Shown: positions 49,668 to 61,563 of the stretch, one piece after another
How positions within the stretch are numbered: the stretch's first letter is position 1
Layout of the letters: the number at the start of each line of letters is the position of its first letter
Assembly: GCA_963969395.1 (NCBI GenBank)
Contig: OZ017797.1
Coordinates: forward strand, 7,502,001-7,566,000
Direction: 5' to 3'
Length of the DNA: 64,000 nt
From: Pseudoscleropodium purum
Lineage: Eukaryota > Streptophyta > Bryopsida > Hypnales > Brachytheciaceae
Notes under the pieces: model-generated
Seen by the model: the letters and a program-made list of their open reading frames with translations, nothing else
What the model was told of the DNA's origin: nothing
Databases searched by the model: none
Made by a program: the position numbers and the translations under genes

Positions 49668-49982
49668 ATGGTTGTCATAGTGGATGGATGTCCGGTTCGC
49701 CCGTTCGTCTGATTCGCCTGTCTGTTAGAGGTCCCGCCCGTCTAATACAGTCAACACATAGTTGACTTTCTGATAACGGAAAAATAGGCTACGTGGATGC
49801 CATGTGGATTAAGGAACATGCTGGGCGCGGACAAGATCGTCAGGGTGCAGACGAGGTGACATGTCATTCCGCAAAATTGCACAAGTTACAAAATTAAAGC
49901 CGTCCAGACCGTCCGTCCGGTCCGGTTTGCCCGTCTGTCCGTCCCGTCCGATGACCCTAACTCGCCCATTATGGCAACCATG
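49668..49982. mobile_element. hAT-like MITE with TTTTCAATA target duplication, copy 1
   Basis: Ends ATGGTTGTCATAGTGG and CCATTATGGCAACCAT are inverted repeats (14 of 16). TTTTCAATA occurs at 49659-49667 and 49983-49991 (8 or 9 bp depending on border choice). The interior contains GTCC-rich direct and inverted repeats. Non-coding. Confidence 0.85.
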
Positions 49983-50279
49983 TTTTCAATACGCAATGTC
50001 ATCAGTTTGGGACTTTGGGGACACAAGTCACACAACCACCTCAATACAAGGATGAACCTAAACTCCCAGAAGGGAAAAGTTCAATGTGCAGAAGCCGCAC
50101 GATTCTGTGATTCTCTATGAAGACGCAAAACAGGTTCATTCGTAAACAGAGGATTGATTCAAACCTTTTGCGGCTTGAAACGCAAATCTACAGTTACCCC
50201 TAATTTGAAGAGCTTCAAACGAAGAGTTGTGTCACAATTTCTTGGCTCCCCCGGGAATCATGCGAATTCTACTAAAATT

Positions 50280-50900
50280 GACGATGATGGTAGCTAGGTT
50301 CATCATTTATTGCATTACAGGTTTCACTGTCCACAGACGTTTTCATGAATCCTCACTAAACCAGAGACACAAACTTGCAAAAGTCATACACGGTACCAGG
50401 AAGAGCTAGAGCTGCATATAGCAACCAGTGCACCTCATGTACATAGAACTATCAATGAATCATATTTTCCTGCACCTATACTTACTAATACCAACCGAAT
50501 GTGTGGTTTCTTCTCAACCCCAGATTTTGAATACAAAAGAATCATAGATCGATTATTGCATTACTGGTTTCATTGTCCACCACATCACGGTGACAGACGT
50601 GCTCATGAATCGTCACTAAACTAGAGACATAAACTTGCAAATTCAAATCATGCTAGGAAGAGCTAGCTAGGCTAAGGCTGTAGCAACAAGTGCACCTCGT
50701 GTACGTAGAACTATCAACGAATCGTAGTTTCCTTCCGCGATAAACTTAATACTAACATCTCAATGAATCTGTGTATTATAATAAACTTCCAAAAATCATA
50801 CTAGGGAGAAGAGCGCTGCTACAACCAGCACAGCTCTTGGACGTCGAACTGCCAATGAATCAAATTTTCCTTCACCTACACTCAATCATTTCCACCACTA
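50280..50900. repeat. Repeated 3'-flank units downstream of germin-like copy 2
   Basis: A unit containing CATGAATC(G/C)TCACTAAAC, AGGAAGAGCTAG and GTACATAGAACTATCAATGAATC appears about three times in degenerate form (about 50290-50470, 50560-50740 and 50770-50890). Related single or double units lie downstream of copy 1 (about 42750-43080) and copy 3 (about 57790-58010). Confidence 0.7.
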
Positions 50901-50960
50901 TCAAGCTGCCATGAATGCGCCAATTCGGCTGCCAATTCCAAAAAAAACTTGTTTTCAAGC

Positions 50961-52309
50961 TTAGGAACCCCAGTATTTCGGAATCCCGCTCTTCAAATCC
51001 TTCACAGTGGTGGCATTCACACCGAAAGACCTCTCAATCACAGCACTCGTGATGTTAGGCACGAACAGCTGGTTGGCCGTGAACAAGAAACCGGGACTCT
51101 GCGACGTCAGCGTGTTGAACGTGATGGCGGTTTCGTTCCCCACGTTCAGCTGGAAGTGCTGGCTTGCTTTCGGGAAGACAGTGAAGTCGCCGGCTTCGAG
51201 AACGGAGGCGAACAGCTGGTTGTCGTCGCTGATGAAGCCAGTGTAGATGGAGCCTTTCACTACGAAGAGAGTCTCCGAGGCGCGAGGATGGGTGTGGAGT
51301 GGGATGACGCCGCCAATGTCGAAGTCGAGTCGGGCGTGGCTGACCCCCATCGTGTTGAGGCCGGGCATTTGTTGCACGGAGGCCAGGTCGGCGGTGGCTC
51401 CCGTCTCGGACACGGAGGTCGGGTACACTGCGGGGTAAGCACAGCACAGAGTCAGATCTATGAATCGATTCGAGGGTATATGTCTCTAGTCATGTGCACT
51501 CAAGAAGGGGAGTCCGTAACAGGAGAGAATTCCAAAAGTTCCGCAGACCGAGCATATTCCATTGTGCATCCCAGGAATCTCACTCCTTGAGAAAGATCGT
51601 CGAATAGAGGCTGAAATTCCATACTCAAGCTTCGAAATTCCATAGATGCACTACGGACTATTTTGGATTCCATAGTCCATACTGAAGCGTGGAAGTGAAT
51701 TCCATTGTTGCAATATGGACTATTTGGATTCCATACTCAAGTTTCGAAATTCCAAGGTTCTACAGTACTATGGACAAATTGGATTTCTTTCGAGTGATAT
51801 CCCACTCAAATGAATCATAGAAACACTACACATGCAGGAATCTGAAGCGATACCCCACAACAAACTTTCAAGACTATATACCCCATAGACAGCAGAAGTA
51901 ACCTCACAAGATTCACAGTTAGAATATGTCACAAGATTCCTAAAAATCTACGACGGGTAGCGCGAAACAACCAACAGTTTACACCTAGCTACTCATTGCT
52001 CAATCAGAACCAAGAGAACGTGATTCCCATTCCCCAAACTCCTCGAGAACGATTCCATTGTCCAATTCAAAACTAACAAGAGTGCGTGAATTATATGAAT
52101 TGGAGCTTACAAGGTTTTCGGAATCCGGTGTACGTGAAGTCCTTGGCGGTGACAGTGTCTCGGGGCTTGCACGGGAACCCATTCACCACCACCTTGGACG
52201 TCAGATCCGCCACGCAGTAGTCCTGCAGGGGGTCGGGATCCGCAGCATTCGCAACCTGCAAGGCGCCCAGAAACGCGCAGGCGATCACAAGCCAGTACAT
52301 GGCGGCCAT
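50961..52309 (-). CDS. GLP: Germin-like protein, copy 2 of 3
   Basis: Second intact tandem copy. Exon 1 is 52309-52111 and exon 2 is 51427-50961, with a 683-bp phase-1 intron, giving 221 aa. All features of the family are kept: signal peptide, C32/C47 pair, and metal ligands H111, H113, E118 and H157. It is the most diverged of the three, although in the mature protein that means only E144 for Q and S155 for T relative to both other copies; it also has V8 in the signal peptide. The intron is longer than in the other copies because of an internal minisatellite (51612-51788). The 3' flank carries extra copies of a downstream unit. It sits between copies 1 and 3, which resemble each other more than either resembles this one. 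Confidence 0.96.
51612..51788. repeat. Intronic minisatellite in germin-like copy 2
   Basis: About three degenerate units of 54-57 bp, each starting with a CCATACT(C/G)AAG core and ending near a TGGACTATTTGGATT core. The introns of copies 1 and 3 hold only one such unit or part of one, which explains the 120-140 bp length difference. Confidence 0.75.
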
Positions 52310-52456
52310 AGCTACGAAGACAGTTGCAACTGAAGCAACACTACGAATGCCAAACTGAGAAACTGAGATCGATCGAAGAGCTAGCTTCAGTCGAAGGGCA
52401 CAATATACTCGATGCTGTGAATGATTAAGGTTTGGTTAATTGTGGCTGTATGGTGA

Positions 52457-52466
52457 GCTATTTATT
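52457..52466 (-). promoter_or_regulatory. Candidate TATA box of germin-like copy 2
   Basis: AATAAATAGC on the coding strand, about 150 bp upstream of the ATG, positionally equivalent to the motif in copies 1 and 3. Confidence 0.6.
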
Positions 52467-54049
52467 CCCCATGGAAGCTAGGTCGCGTTTCTCATCAGCT
52501 ATCATTACACCGCGGCATGTCGAAGCTGCAGGAGGTTCCTGGACATGAAAGTATGTTGACTGCACGGAAGTTGTACCGGATGGTGTCCCAGTCCTGGTTC
52601 CATGCTTCTCACTCCATTCTCGGTTGACTTCGTCGAAAGCGCTGCCCCTGTTTCGTGCAAGCAAGCTGATAAGAATCACCTGATTCTGTCAACCCCCATT
52701 GAATTTTGTCATCGACGGTTTCGTTGAAGCATTATCTATATGTTTCAAACTGTGCTTGTGAAAAGTCGGCAACTTTACACATGGAGCTACAAATAACTAA
52801 TGCTTTTGGGTAAGGTACTTTAAACTTGTAAAGGCATTGACCAAGGTAGTCACTCAGAAATGATTCAAATTTTGAACCAATAGATTCATTTTTCATATCT
52901 ATAGTAATCTTAGAAAATCATTCATCCACCGACCACTTTTTGGCTACAATATAGTTATAGGGTTAACCTTTCTTCAAGTCCCACAAGTTTTGGAAATTCA
53001 CTAGAAAAATCCTAAAAGCTTGAGCAAAAAACTCTCCATACCAAAAAAAAATGATTTTCATATGTCAACAGGTGAAACATGACCCCTCAGAGTAATTTTG
53101 ACTCTATCTATGTACTTCTATTCATGCACACTAACTCAGCCATAACTCAACCATCATAGGATGAGATTTGTCACCAAGATACTTTGGCAAAAATGATTCT
53201 AATTTTTGGATCAATAGGTGTATTCTTCATTTCTATTAGCCATCCATTAGTCACTTCTTAGCTGTTAGTAGTGTTTTTCCAAGATGAAGTGAAAGGTTTT
53301 AGATCTTTCTATCTTGATAGTATGAAAACAAGCAGACGACCGTTAGCTTGGTAGTCAACATTGACGTGTATGTCGGAATCCTGACTTTGCAGGTCCGAGA
53401 TGCCGCGGTTTCCTAATCATCGACTGAACTCTATCTATGCACCCCATCTTTAGTGAACAGTAGTTCAATGAAAAAGTTTTAGATCTTTTTCTACCTTGCT
53501 TGTCGAAAAGTTGCACGCCTGGGTTTGCAGATTGCAGGTTCAGTGGTGGTGCAGAGGAAGGGAGTGCGAAAGGCACACACAGGATTTGCATATTCAATTA
53601 GACTGACGCTCGGAGATCGAGGTTTGATGCTCGCATCAAAGAGAACACATGGAGTGAACAGCACCAAGCGTGGAATCGTGTAAAGTGGTTGACGTTTGCG
53701 TCAATCATGGTCTTGCTCGTGGAAATTGCTGTGGTCGGCACGTACAGGACTCTGACTCGAGCTTTGATTTGAATTCTCCGCGAGAAGAATTCTCTACGTT
53801 ACAGTACTGAATTGGAGGAGAGGGGAGTGTCGGTATTGTTTGCATACGTAAACCACTCCCAGGAAATTCCCTGCTCATTTCTTGGGAGGCTTCTGCAGAG
53901 TAATGTCCGGTTGTGTGGGTTTTCTTGCGCAATAGGGCATTACGGTTTACTCATCTGACTTCGATTCCTCATCCTCAATTTCTCATCCCTCTGTCTACCT
54001 CGTTGGCCTGTTATTTCCCAAAACACCCTCCTCGGCCAATGCCCTCTAT

Positions 54050-57000
54050 AGGACCTCAATGAACCTGAGTTGAGCCTCTCATTGGATGAAGAGAGACATG
54101 GTTTTTTTTTCCATATAATATGAACCATGTATAAGGGAGCCAACCCATTTCTAATCACCCCCCATTTCCATCCTATTGGTTCTTCCATTTCTGTGAAGTT
54201 GTGGCGTGGTTCCCTAAGTAGTTGTGGCACATGATGATTGGTTGCGAGGCTCTCAATATTGCAATCAGCCCTTGGTTGATTTGCAACTAGCCTATGGTTG
54301 GAAATAGAAAAGTCTATATGACTAGTATAGATCGTATAATATATTTCAGCTAAAAAATTCATAATATTATATTTTGAGTTAAAAAGTTCTGAAAATTTAT
54401 CTAATCCTTCCAAACTCTATTTCTACATAAAGGAAAAATTATGCACTCAAGAAATTTGCAATTCACATGTCTGTAATTGCTTAAATGGTTGGAAGTGGGT
54501 CGACTCCTTTAAACCTATTTTTTTGAGATTTTGGAAGGAGCATGGCTAATCAAGATTCAACTATTAAATCATTGGAGATGTATCTGGTAATACAAAAGCT
54601 AAGGTTTGTTATGAGATATAATATCCTCCAACACTCTTGTGCTTCATCTTATTATTTCTCATAATGAGACTCTACTTTCATATATGCAACTTAATCTATA
54701 TTGTTTGTCAAACCTTGTCTTGTTATATTCATTACTACATGCATGGTGAATCATAACACTATCCTTTATTCACCTTCTGAGAGAGTTGATCTTCAAGCCT
54801 TGACAATCATGATTTGATTTAATTACAAGAAAGGATTGTACTTAATAACCAAATTGTCATTTGATTTGTTATTCAACATACATGCTACGGCTTGTATATA
54901 TTGTTTATCCATTATTCACAATGGCTCGCATGATGGACAGTCAATTGTTCACTACTTTGACTACATATGTTTGAGCTGCAAAAGAATTCATAGTCCTAAT
55001 GTATCAAAATTCATAATTAGATTTATTCAAAATTTGAATTTTTTTGAAATTTTATTGATTGAAAGTTAAAATTTGAAATTTCTTACTTTTTCTTGATATT
55101 TTCTTGAATTTGTGCCAATTATTTACTCCAAATTCAACATTAAAAATTAAATACGTCTAATTTCACCCCTATAGAATGGTCACTCTTATACTCTTATCTA
55201 GATTCTTGTTCAAAATTCAAGCCTTCTTTCTAGGAGAACCTAAAGTCAATTTTAGATACACTTATAATAAATATTTTGAAAATTCGTAGATTATCCATAC
55301 AATATCTAGAAAATGCAACTTCAAAAATTCAACTTTGAAAACAAAGAGTGTTCTATCAATTGCCAATAGGATTTAATGAAAATGTGATAGGTAGAACCAT
55401 ACATATAGGTCATAATGGCCTATTTCAATAAATATTGTGATTTTTGGGGAAAAAAATTTTAAATGAAATAAAATATGAAGAACTTGTAAAGCATTGAAAA
55501 TAGTATATTTAAAAAAATTCAAACCTAAACAAATTTATCTCTAAAAGTTAATATGCACAAAAAATCACAATAGAAAATATTAAGAAAATGGACACTTTAA
55601 TGTTTGATTTTTAGAAAATGGTTCAAAATTTCAATTTAATTCAATTAAAAAAATTCATTTTTTCTAACTTGAAGATGTTCCTACCCAACCATTTTCATCT
55701 TTGGCAAAAGAATTGTGTTTTCTATACTTGAGCAAAATTGATGTACTTTGAGCACATGTAGAAAGGTAGATAGTTTATTATTTTTAGAAAATTTCTTTGA
55801 ATGCTAATATAAATTTAATAGAAATCCTACTATTCCAATTTTGAGCTTCAAATTTACATTTCTGGATCAAAAATACTAAAATAGTACTAAATTCTATAGA
55901 GTTGTCACAATGGATGGACGAACCACCTGTTCGCTAGAGGTGCCGCCTATCCGATGTAGTCAACATGTAGTTGACTATCTATGAAGGTAAAAGAAATTGA
56001 CATGAACTTACTGCCCTAATTGATTAGTGTCCATGCCTTGACCAAATAACATCCGCGCCCTGACCAAAATTATATAGCGTCCGCGCCCTAACTAATACCA
56101 ACGTGGAATGCCATGTCATGTAACAAAGGTAATTCATGGTAATTTTTTTTACTTGGAAAAATTTGAATCACTAAATTAAAAAAGTTGTCTGATGGACCAC
56201 TCGTCTGCCCATCTTGCCTAATGTGACAACTCTGAAATTCTCCAATTGGAAATTATTAAGACTAATAAAATAATTTTCTTAAATGCCCAAAATTACTCAA
56301 TGTATACAACTACCACATTTACCTTCATTTCAAATTTCATATTAAACTTACATCTGAAGCAAAAATTATGAGCAAAAAACCACATATCCGAGGACAAAAG
56401 GACAAAAAATAGGTCAAGTAATATAAATATACCTAGCAATCACCCATAGATATTTATTTGGACAATTTTAGGTGTAGATATCTCTAAATGGGGTGTGGAA
56501 TTTTCTTGCAAGTTCACAAAAGAAATGATGAGTACCTAATCTACACTACTTTTTATAAATTTGTTTGTGATCACAAGGTAGATTGGTTTTTTTTTCCATT
56601 CCATTTAGAGTGACAAAGTTATCATTTGCTATAACTTATGAAGCATGAATTTGATGAACTTGATTTTTATTTATTGAAGATGGTTCTATTGATTGTAATT
56701 ATATCCTTTCTTTTTTTGAATAAATTATTATATATATTTAAAAATCAATTTTGCCAAGTTGTCACTTTGTAAATTTGAGCTGGTTTTATTAGTAGGGAGT
56801 CTCCAAAACTAATGATTTAAAGCTAAATTTTTGCTATTTGTTCCATAGGTCATAGTAGACAAGCATAAGCCTTCTAAGGCATCTAAAAATACATTATTTT
56901 ATGACCTCCACAATTGTGCAAATAGGGATCTTTGGCATGTTCACTCATTGAAGATGGTTTTAAATTTATTCTTTTGGTGAAATCTAATCACCATTAAGTT

Positions 57001-57640
57001 TACACAAATTGAAATTATTAAAAATAATTTTTTACTTTATTATTAATTCATACCTTGTTAATTTATTATAATTACTTTTTGTATATAATTGTCTTTTTCA
57101 CATAATATTGTTTCAATACATACAAATAGCTATAATACTCACAACAATATTTTTAGATGTAGGTTTTCTTCTCAATGGTTGACATTGTTTCACTAAAAAG
57201 GACTCATAGTACTGGCCATCAAAATCTCTATTTTTGTCAAAATGCTACAAAAACTAACAAGTCTTTCTTGCAACTATGTTTATATTGAACTTAGTTGAAT
57301 TAACCACATTTGTTTCTTGTCAATAAGATATGTAATACCCCGTAATAAAAGTGTCCCTTATCCATTGCAATTGCATCCAAAATCTATACACATATTGCAT
57401 GTCATCCTAATTTTGAACAATTTTTATTAAAAGATGCAATTATAAAAGGAAGGATTTTGGATATAAATACCTTGATCAGTTTTTAAAAATTGTTTAATGA
57501 TGCTACTTGTGGTCTTGTGCTCAAGTAGTCCAATTTGTCTATAGGAAGAATTGGAGCTTTTTGTTGGAAATAGATAGGAGCACCAAGAGTTGATTGTAAC
57601 TAAATTTATTAGCCAATAGAAGGCAAATTAATTGCAAAGT
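54050..57640. repeat. AT-rich long repeat block 2, between germin-like copies 2 and 3
   Basis: Same segment order as blocks 1 and 3 (GAAGAGAGACATGG; TCAAACCTTGTCTTGTTA; CAAGCCTTGACAATCATGAT; GGAAGAATTGGAGCTTTTTG near 57545), enlarged by inserted DNA including the hAT-like MITE at 55896. A 157-codon minus-strand frame at 54413-53940 overlaps its left end and has no recognisable domain. Confidence 0.6.
55896..56233. mobile_element. hAT-like MITE, copy 2, with AAATTCT flanks
   Basis: Ends AGAGTTGTCACA and TGTGACAACTCT are perfect inverted repeats. The flanks are TAAATTCT (55888-55895) and GAAATTCT (56234-56241), 7 of 8 identical. The interior shares the CGCCTATCCGATGTAGTCAA and TAGTTGACT blocks with the copy at 49668 and has its own CCGCGCCCT repeats. 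An 8-bp duplication is the hAT signature. Confidence 0.8.
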
Positions 57641-58036
57641 TAATTGTAAGGCCATTTATTGTTTTTCCATTTTGTGCTTTTACTTTGATATCATAGAAGT
57701 TTGTGTATATGAAAATTTAGTGAAATGTGTTTATTTCCTTGCAAAGTGATTTCCTTGTGCAATAGTGATTTATTGAATTATTGGTTTCCCCGTCCACCGT
57801 ATCCAGGTGACGGACGTGTTCATGAATCGTCACTAAACTAAAGAGTGACATAAGCTGGCAAAAATCATTCTAGGAAGAGCTAGCGCTGTCACAATCCGTG
57901 CAGCTCGAGTACATAGAACTATCAATGAATCAAATTAATTTCCATTCAACTACTCGCTTACTAATTTCCACCACTATCAAACTGCCATGAATGCGCCAAT
58001 TCGAGCGCCAATTCCAAAGAATGCTTGTTTTCAAGC

Positions 58037-59244
58037 TTAGGAACCCCAGTATTTCGGAATCCCGCTCTTCAAATCCTTCACAGTGGTGGCATTCACACCG
58101 AAAGACCTCTCAATCACAGCGCTGGTGATGTTCGGCACGAACAGCTGGTTGGCCGTGAACAAGAAACCGGGACTCTGCGACGTCAGCGTGTTGAACGTGA
58201 TGGCGGTTTCGTTCCCCACGTTCAGCTGGAAGTGCTGGGTTGCTTTCGGGAAGACGGTGAAGTCGCCGGCTTGGAGAACGGAGGCGAACAGCTGGTTGTC
58301 GTCGCTGATGAAGCCTGTGTAGATGGAGCCTTTCACTACGAAGAGAGTCTCCGAGGCGCGAGGGTGGGTGTGGAGCGGGATGACGCCGCCAATGTCGAAG
58401 TCGAGTCGGGCGTGGCTGACGCCCATGGTGTTGAGGCCGGGCATTTGTTGCACGGAGGCCAGGTCGGCGGTGGCTCCCGTCTCGGACACGGAGGTCGGGT
58501 ACACTACGGGAAAGCACAGCACAGAGTTAGGTCTATGAACCGAAGCATATACAGTAGTCCAGCGCTTTTACAGTATGCATGGGGAGCCTGCACGTAACAA
58601 GAGAGAGATCCAAAATTTCCATAGACCCAATAGATTCCATTGTGCAACTATGGGATTTCACAACTTGAGTAAAGAATAGAGCCTGAAATTGCAAGGTTGC
58701 ACAACGGTCTCACTATTCGGAGTTCTCTAGCGTTATACCCCGTTGAATTCGATCATAGAAAATGCTACACATGCACGAGTCGAAGCACCCGCACAAGAGT
58801 CACAGATCGAACATCTCACAAGAATTCTAAAAATTTACCACTAGCTGCGCGAGCAATACAACCAATCGACAGTTTTCAATTCAGGGAATTCAAGTTACAA
58901 TTTCATCTACTCACTGTCGATCAAACTTTATAACATGCTAATTACCCGTTCCCGAGCTCCATGAGATCGACTGATGTCTAGATTCCATTCCATTGTTCTC
59001 ACTAAGACTGACAAGCACTGTGAATTTGAATTGGAGATGGCTTACAAGGTTTGCGGAATCCGGTGTACGTGAAGTCCTTGGCGGTGACAGTGTCCCGGGG
59101 CTTGCACGGGAACCCATTCACCACCACCTTGGACGTCAGATCCGCCACGCAGTAATCTTGCAGAGGGTCGGGATCCGCAGCATTCGCAACCTGCAAGGCG
59201 CCCAGAAATGCGCAGGTGATCGCTAGCCAGTACATGGCGGCCAT
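58037..59244 (-). CDS. GLP: Germin-like protein, copy 3 of 3
   Basis: Third intact tandem copy. Exon 1 is 59244-59046 and exon 2 is 58503-58037, with a 542-bp phase-1 intron, giving 221 aa. Signal peptide, cysteine pair, four metal ligands and three sequons are all present. The exon 2 protein is identical to copy 1. The splice acceptor reads CCCGTAG rather than the CCGCAG or CCCGCAG of the other two, a change from CAG to TAG that should still work. The 3' flank is almost identical to copy 1 from about 57780 onward, which marks a recent duplication or conversion between the outer copies. Confidence 0.96.
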
Positions 59245-59391
59245 AGCTACGAAGACAGTTGCAACTGAAGCAACACTGCGAATGCCAAACTGAGAAACTG
59301 AGATCGATCGAAGAGCTAGCTTCAGCCGTAGGGCACAATATACTCGATGTTGTGAATGATTAATGTTTAGGGAATTGTGGCTGTATGGTGA

Positions 59392-59401
59392 GCTATTTAT
59401 T
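59392..59401 (-). promoter_or_regulatory. Candidate TATA box of germin-like copy 3
   Basis: AATAAATAGC on the coding strand, about 150 bp upstream of the ATG, positionally equivalent to the motif in copies 1 and 2. Confidence 0.6.
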
Positions 59402-60339
59402 CCCCATAGAAGCTAGGTCGCGTTTCTCATCAGCTATCATTACACCGCGGCATGTCGAAGCTGCAGCAGGTTCCAGGACATGAAAGTATGTTGACTGCAC
59501 GGAAGTTGTACCGGATGGTGTCCCAGTCCGGCTGGCTCCGTGCTTCTCACTCCATTCTCGGTTGACATCGTCGAAAGCGCTGCCCCTGTTTCGTGCAAGC
59601 TGATAAGGATCACCTGATTCTGTCAACCCCCATTGTCAAATTTTGTCATGGACGGATTCGTTGAAACATTACCTATATGCTTCAAACTGTGTTTGTGAAA
59701 AGTCGACACCTTTACACATGGCGCTGCAGTTAAAAGGTTTGGGTCTTCTTAAAGGAGATCGAACCGCACGTGCAACTGCAAAATACTTTAAGGTTTCTTC
59801 AAATTTTGACTTTGAAACTCACAGAGAAAAATACGTAAACGCTGGGAAAAATAGACTTTTAAAAACAAAATTAATTTGGATTTGTCAATGAGTAAAAAAT
59901 GATTTCTAAATATCGTTTTTTACTCTATCTATGAACATCAGCTTTAGTGAATCGTTCAATGAATAGTTTTAGATCTTTTTTTACCTTGATTGTCAAAACA
60001 AGAGGACTGCGGCCGGAGTGCCGTTCGCTTGGCGGTCTACGTCGACTTGTCTGTCGGAGGCCTGGGATTGCAGGTTCAGTGGTGGTGCAGAGGAAGGGAG
60101 TGAGAAAGACACCCGATTTGCATATTCAATTCGTCTGAGAAGATTCATGCTTCGAAAGGTGACATTTGGAGGTCTAGATTGGTACTCCGTAGAAAATACT
60201 TGTTTGCTGAGTCACTGTCTCGTTCGTGGAAGTTGCTATGGTCATGGAGGTTGCACGTGGAGGTTGCACGTGCTGTCGAATTTTCAAATAAATATACACG
60301 GAGTATTAGAGAGGCGAATTCACCACTGAGCGCAGGGTG

Positions 60340-60796
60340 TTAACCCCTAAATTTGCAGGGCTTGGTTTGAGCTTCTTGGAATTTGCTCTAAATTGAACAA
60401 AATGCCAACATTTCGATAAGTTGTATCAATTTCTTTTGAATTGTAACCATACAAATTCAAACTAGACATGTTAGAGATCTCATAGGAAAATAAAACACAA
60501 CAATATTACTTATGGAGTGAAAGATATAATGTTTGACCATGAGGGTGTTAAAACTGCAAAAGTGATGTGAAGTCTTTCAATCCTCTCAATTATTGCAAGT
60601 CTAATTTAAATAGTGGGTGACTAAGAAAATATGGTGTTCATTTATTTTCAAAATCGGATTTTTGATGCTAAAACTAGATTTCAAGAAGAACTTTCTAAAA
60701 ATATAAACTATTGAAAAAAGCAACTTGGTTAGGTTTTATTTAACTTCAAAGTTTTACAAACACTAGATTTTGGTGCTTTGGGAATTTAGGGGTTAA
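60340..60796. mobile_element. 457-bp TIR element with TTAA ends
   Basis: TTAACCCCTAAATTTG at the left and AATTTAGGGGTTAA at the right form a 14-bp perfect TIR. The terminal motif matches the 920-bp family, but the body is unrelated as far as I can see, so it may be a second family mobilised by the same transposase. No coding capacity. Confidence 0.7.
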
Positions 60797-60854
60797 ATTG
60801 TACCCATGAAACTTTACTTAAATAACATTTTGTGGGGCAAATCAAACAACTCTT

Positions 60855-61060
60855 AACAATGGTGCTAGTATGTGAGCTTAAGAATGTGAGCTTGTGAACA
60901 TTGAACTTATAATATAGATACGTATAATATAGATACCTATAATATAGATACCACACATTATAGAAGGTATATGTATCATAAACATCTATAATATAGGTAT
61001 TTGTAACATATATATTCTATAATTACAGACAATTTCTATAGTATATACACTTACAACATA
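60855..61060 (+). repeat. Dispersed repeat B, copy 2, with a TATAATATAGATAC tandem
   Basis: Contains three tandem TATAATATAGATAC-like units (about 60907-60955) and a TGTGAGCTTGTGAACATTG block that matches the inverse of 585-745. Confidence 0.55.
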
Positions 61061-61389
61061 AATGTGTAGTATTCTCAGCTCATGGGCTCACTCCTATACT
61101 CACATAATAGCAACTTTCAATACTTAATGTAGGACAATTCAAACAACATTTAGAAGACTATTTTTTGCCAATGATTCACATGGTAATAAAAAGAGATGAT
61201 TTTGAAGATCACCCCTTTGTCCTTTAAGTGTTAATGGATCTCATTTGCTGATGAGGAAAGACATATATTTTATCCACAAAATATGAACCCCATATCAAAC
61301 TATTCTTTTGAGAGTTTTGAAGGACCATAGTTGATCAAGATCTAACCACTATAAACTCCTAAAAGAGTTTGGTGTTTTTAGGCCCAAAA

Positions 61390-61563
61390 TTGCTTCAATC
61401 CCAATTGTTGTAATGTTATAATAAATAATTTGAATTTAAATACTATTATACTAAATTGTTAATCCCATTAGATTTTTTTTTTTAAAGTAAAAATTTCATT
61501 TATAATAAACTACCCAAAATCTCTATGTTGCCTAAAAACACCATTTGATCCTTTAGGGGTTAA
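61390..61563 (-). mobile_element. TTAA-ended element, short terminal fragment
   Basis: About 175 bp ending CCTTTAGGGGTTAA, homologous in reverse orientation to the left end of the family. The rest of the element is missing. Confidence 0.65.

Larger units (their letters stand above)
50200..53750 (-). repeat. Duplicated germin-like segment, unit 2
   Basis: Gene copy 2 with shared flanks. It is longer than the other units because the downstream flank is internally repeated and the upstream block contains about 500 bp (52800-53300) of extra sequence. Two partial copies of the upstream block are visible, at about 53290-53400 and 53450-53750. Confidence 0.75.
57770..60290 (-). repeat. Duplicated germin-like segment, unit 3
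   Basis: Gene copy 3 with flanks. From about 57780 to the gene it is nearly identical to 42890-43140 of unit 1. Upstream homology runs to about 60270 and ends shortly before the TIR element at 60340. Confidence 0.8.

Noticed and set aside
49668..49982. Possible tRNA gene because of GGTTCG-like motifs
   Set aside because: No cloverleaf with proper A and B box spacing could be drawn; the motifs belong to the GTCC-rich interior of a MITE.
53940..54413. 157-codon minus-strand open frame
   Set aside because: It overlaps the left end of an AT-rich repeat block with related copies elsewhere in the window, and no domain or splice context is recognisable.
54050..57640. LTR retrotransposon between germin-like copies
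   Set aside because: No gag-pol frame, primer-binding site, polypurine tract or paired LTRs with TG/CA ends were seen.
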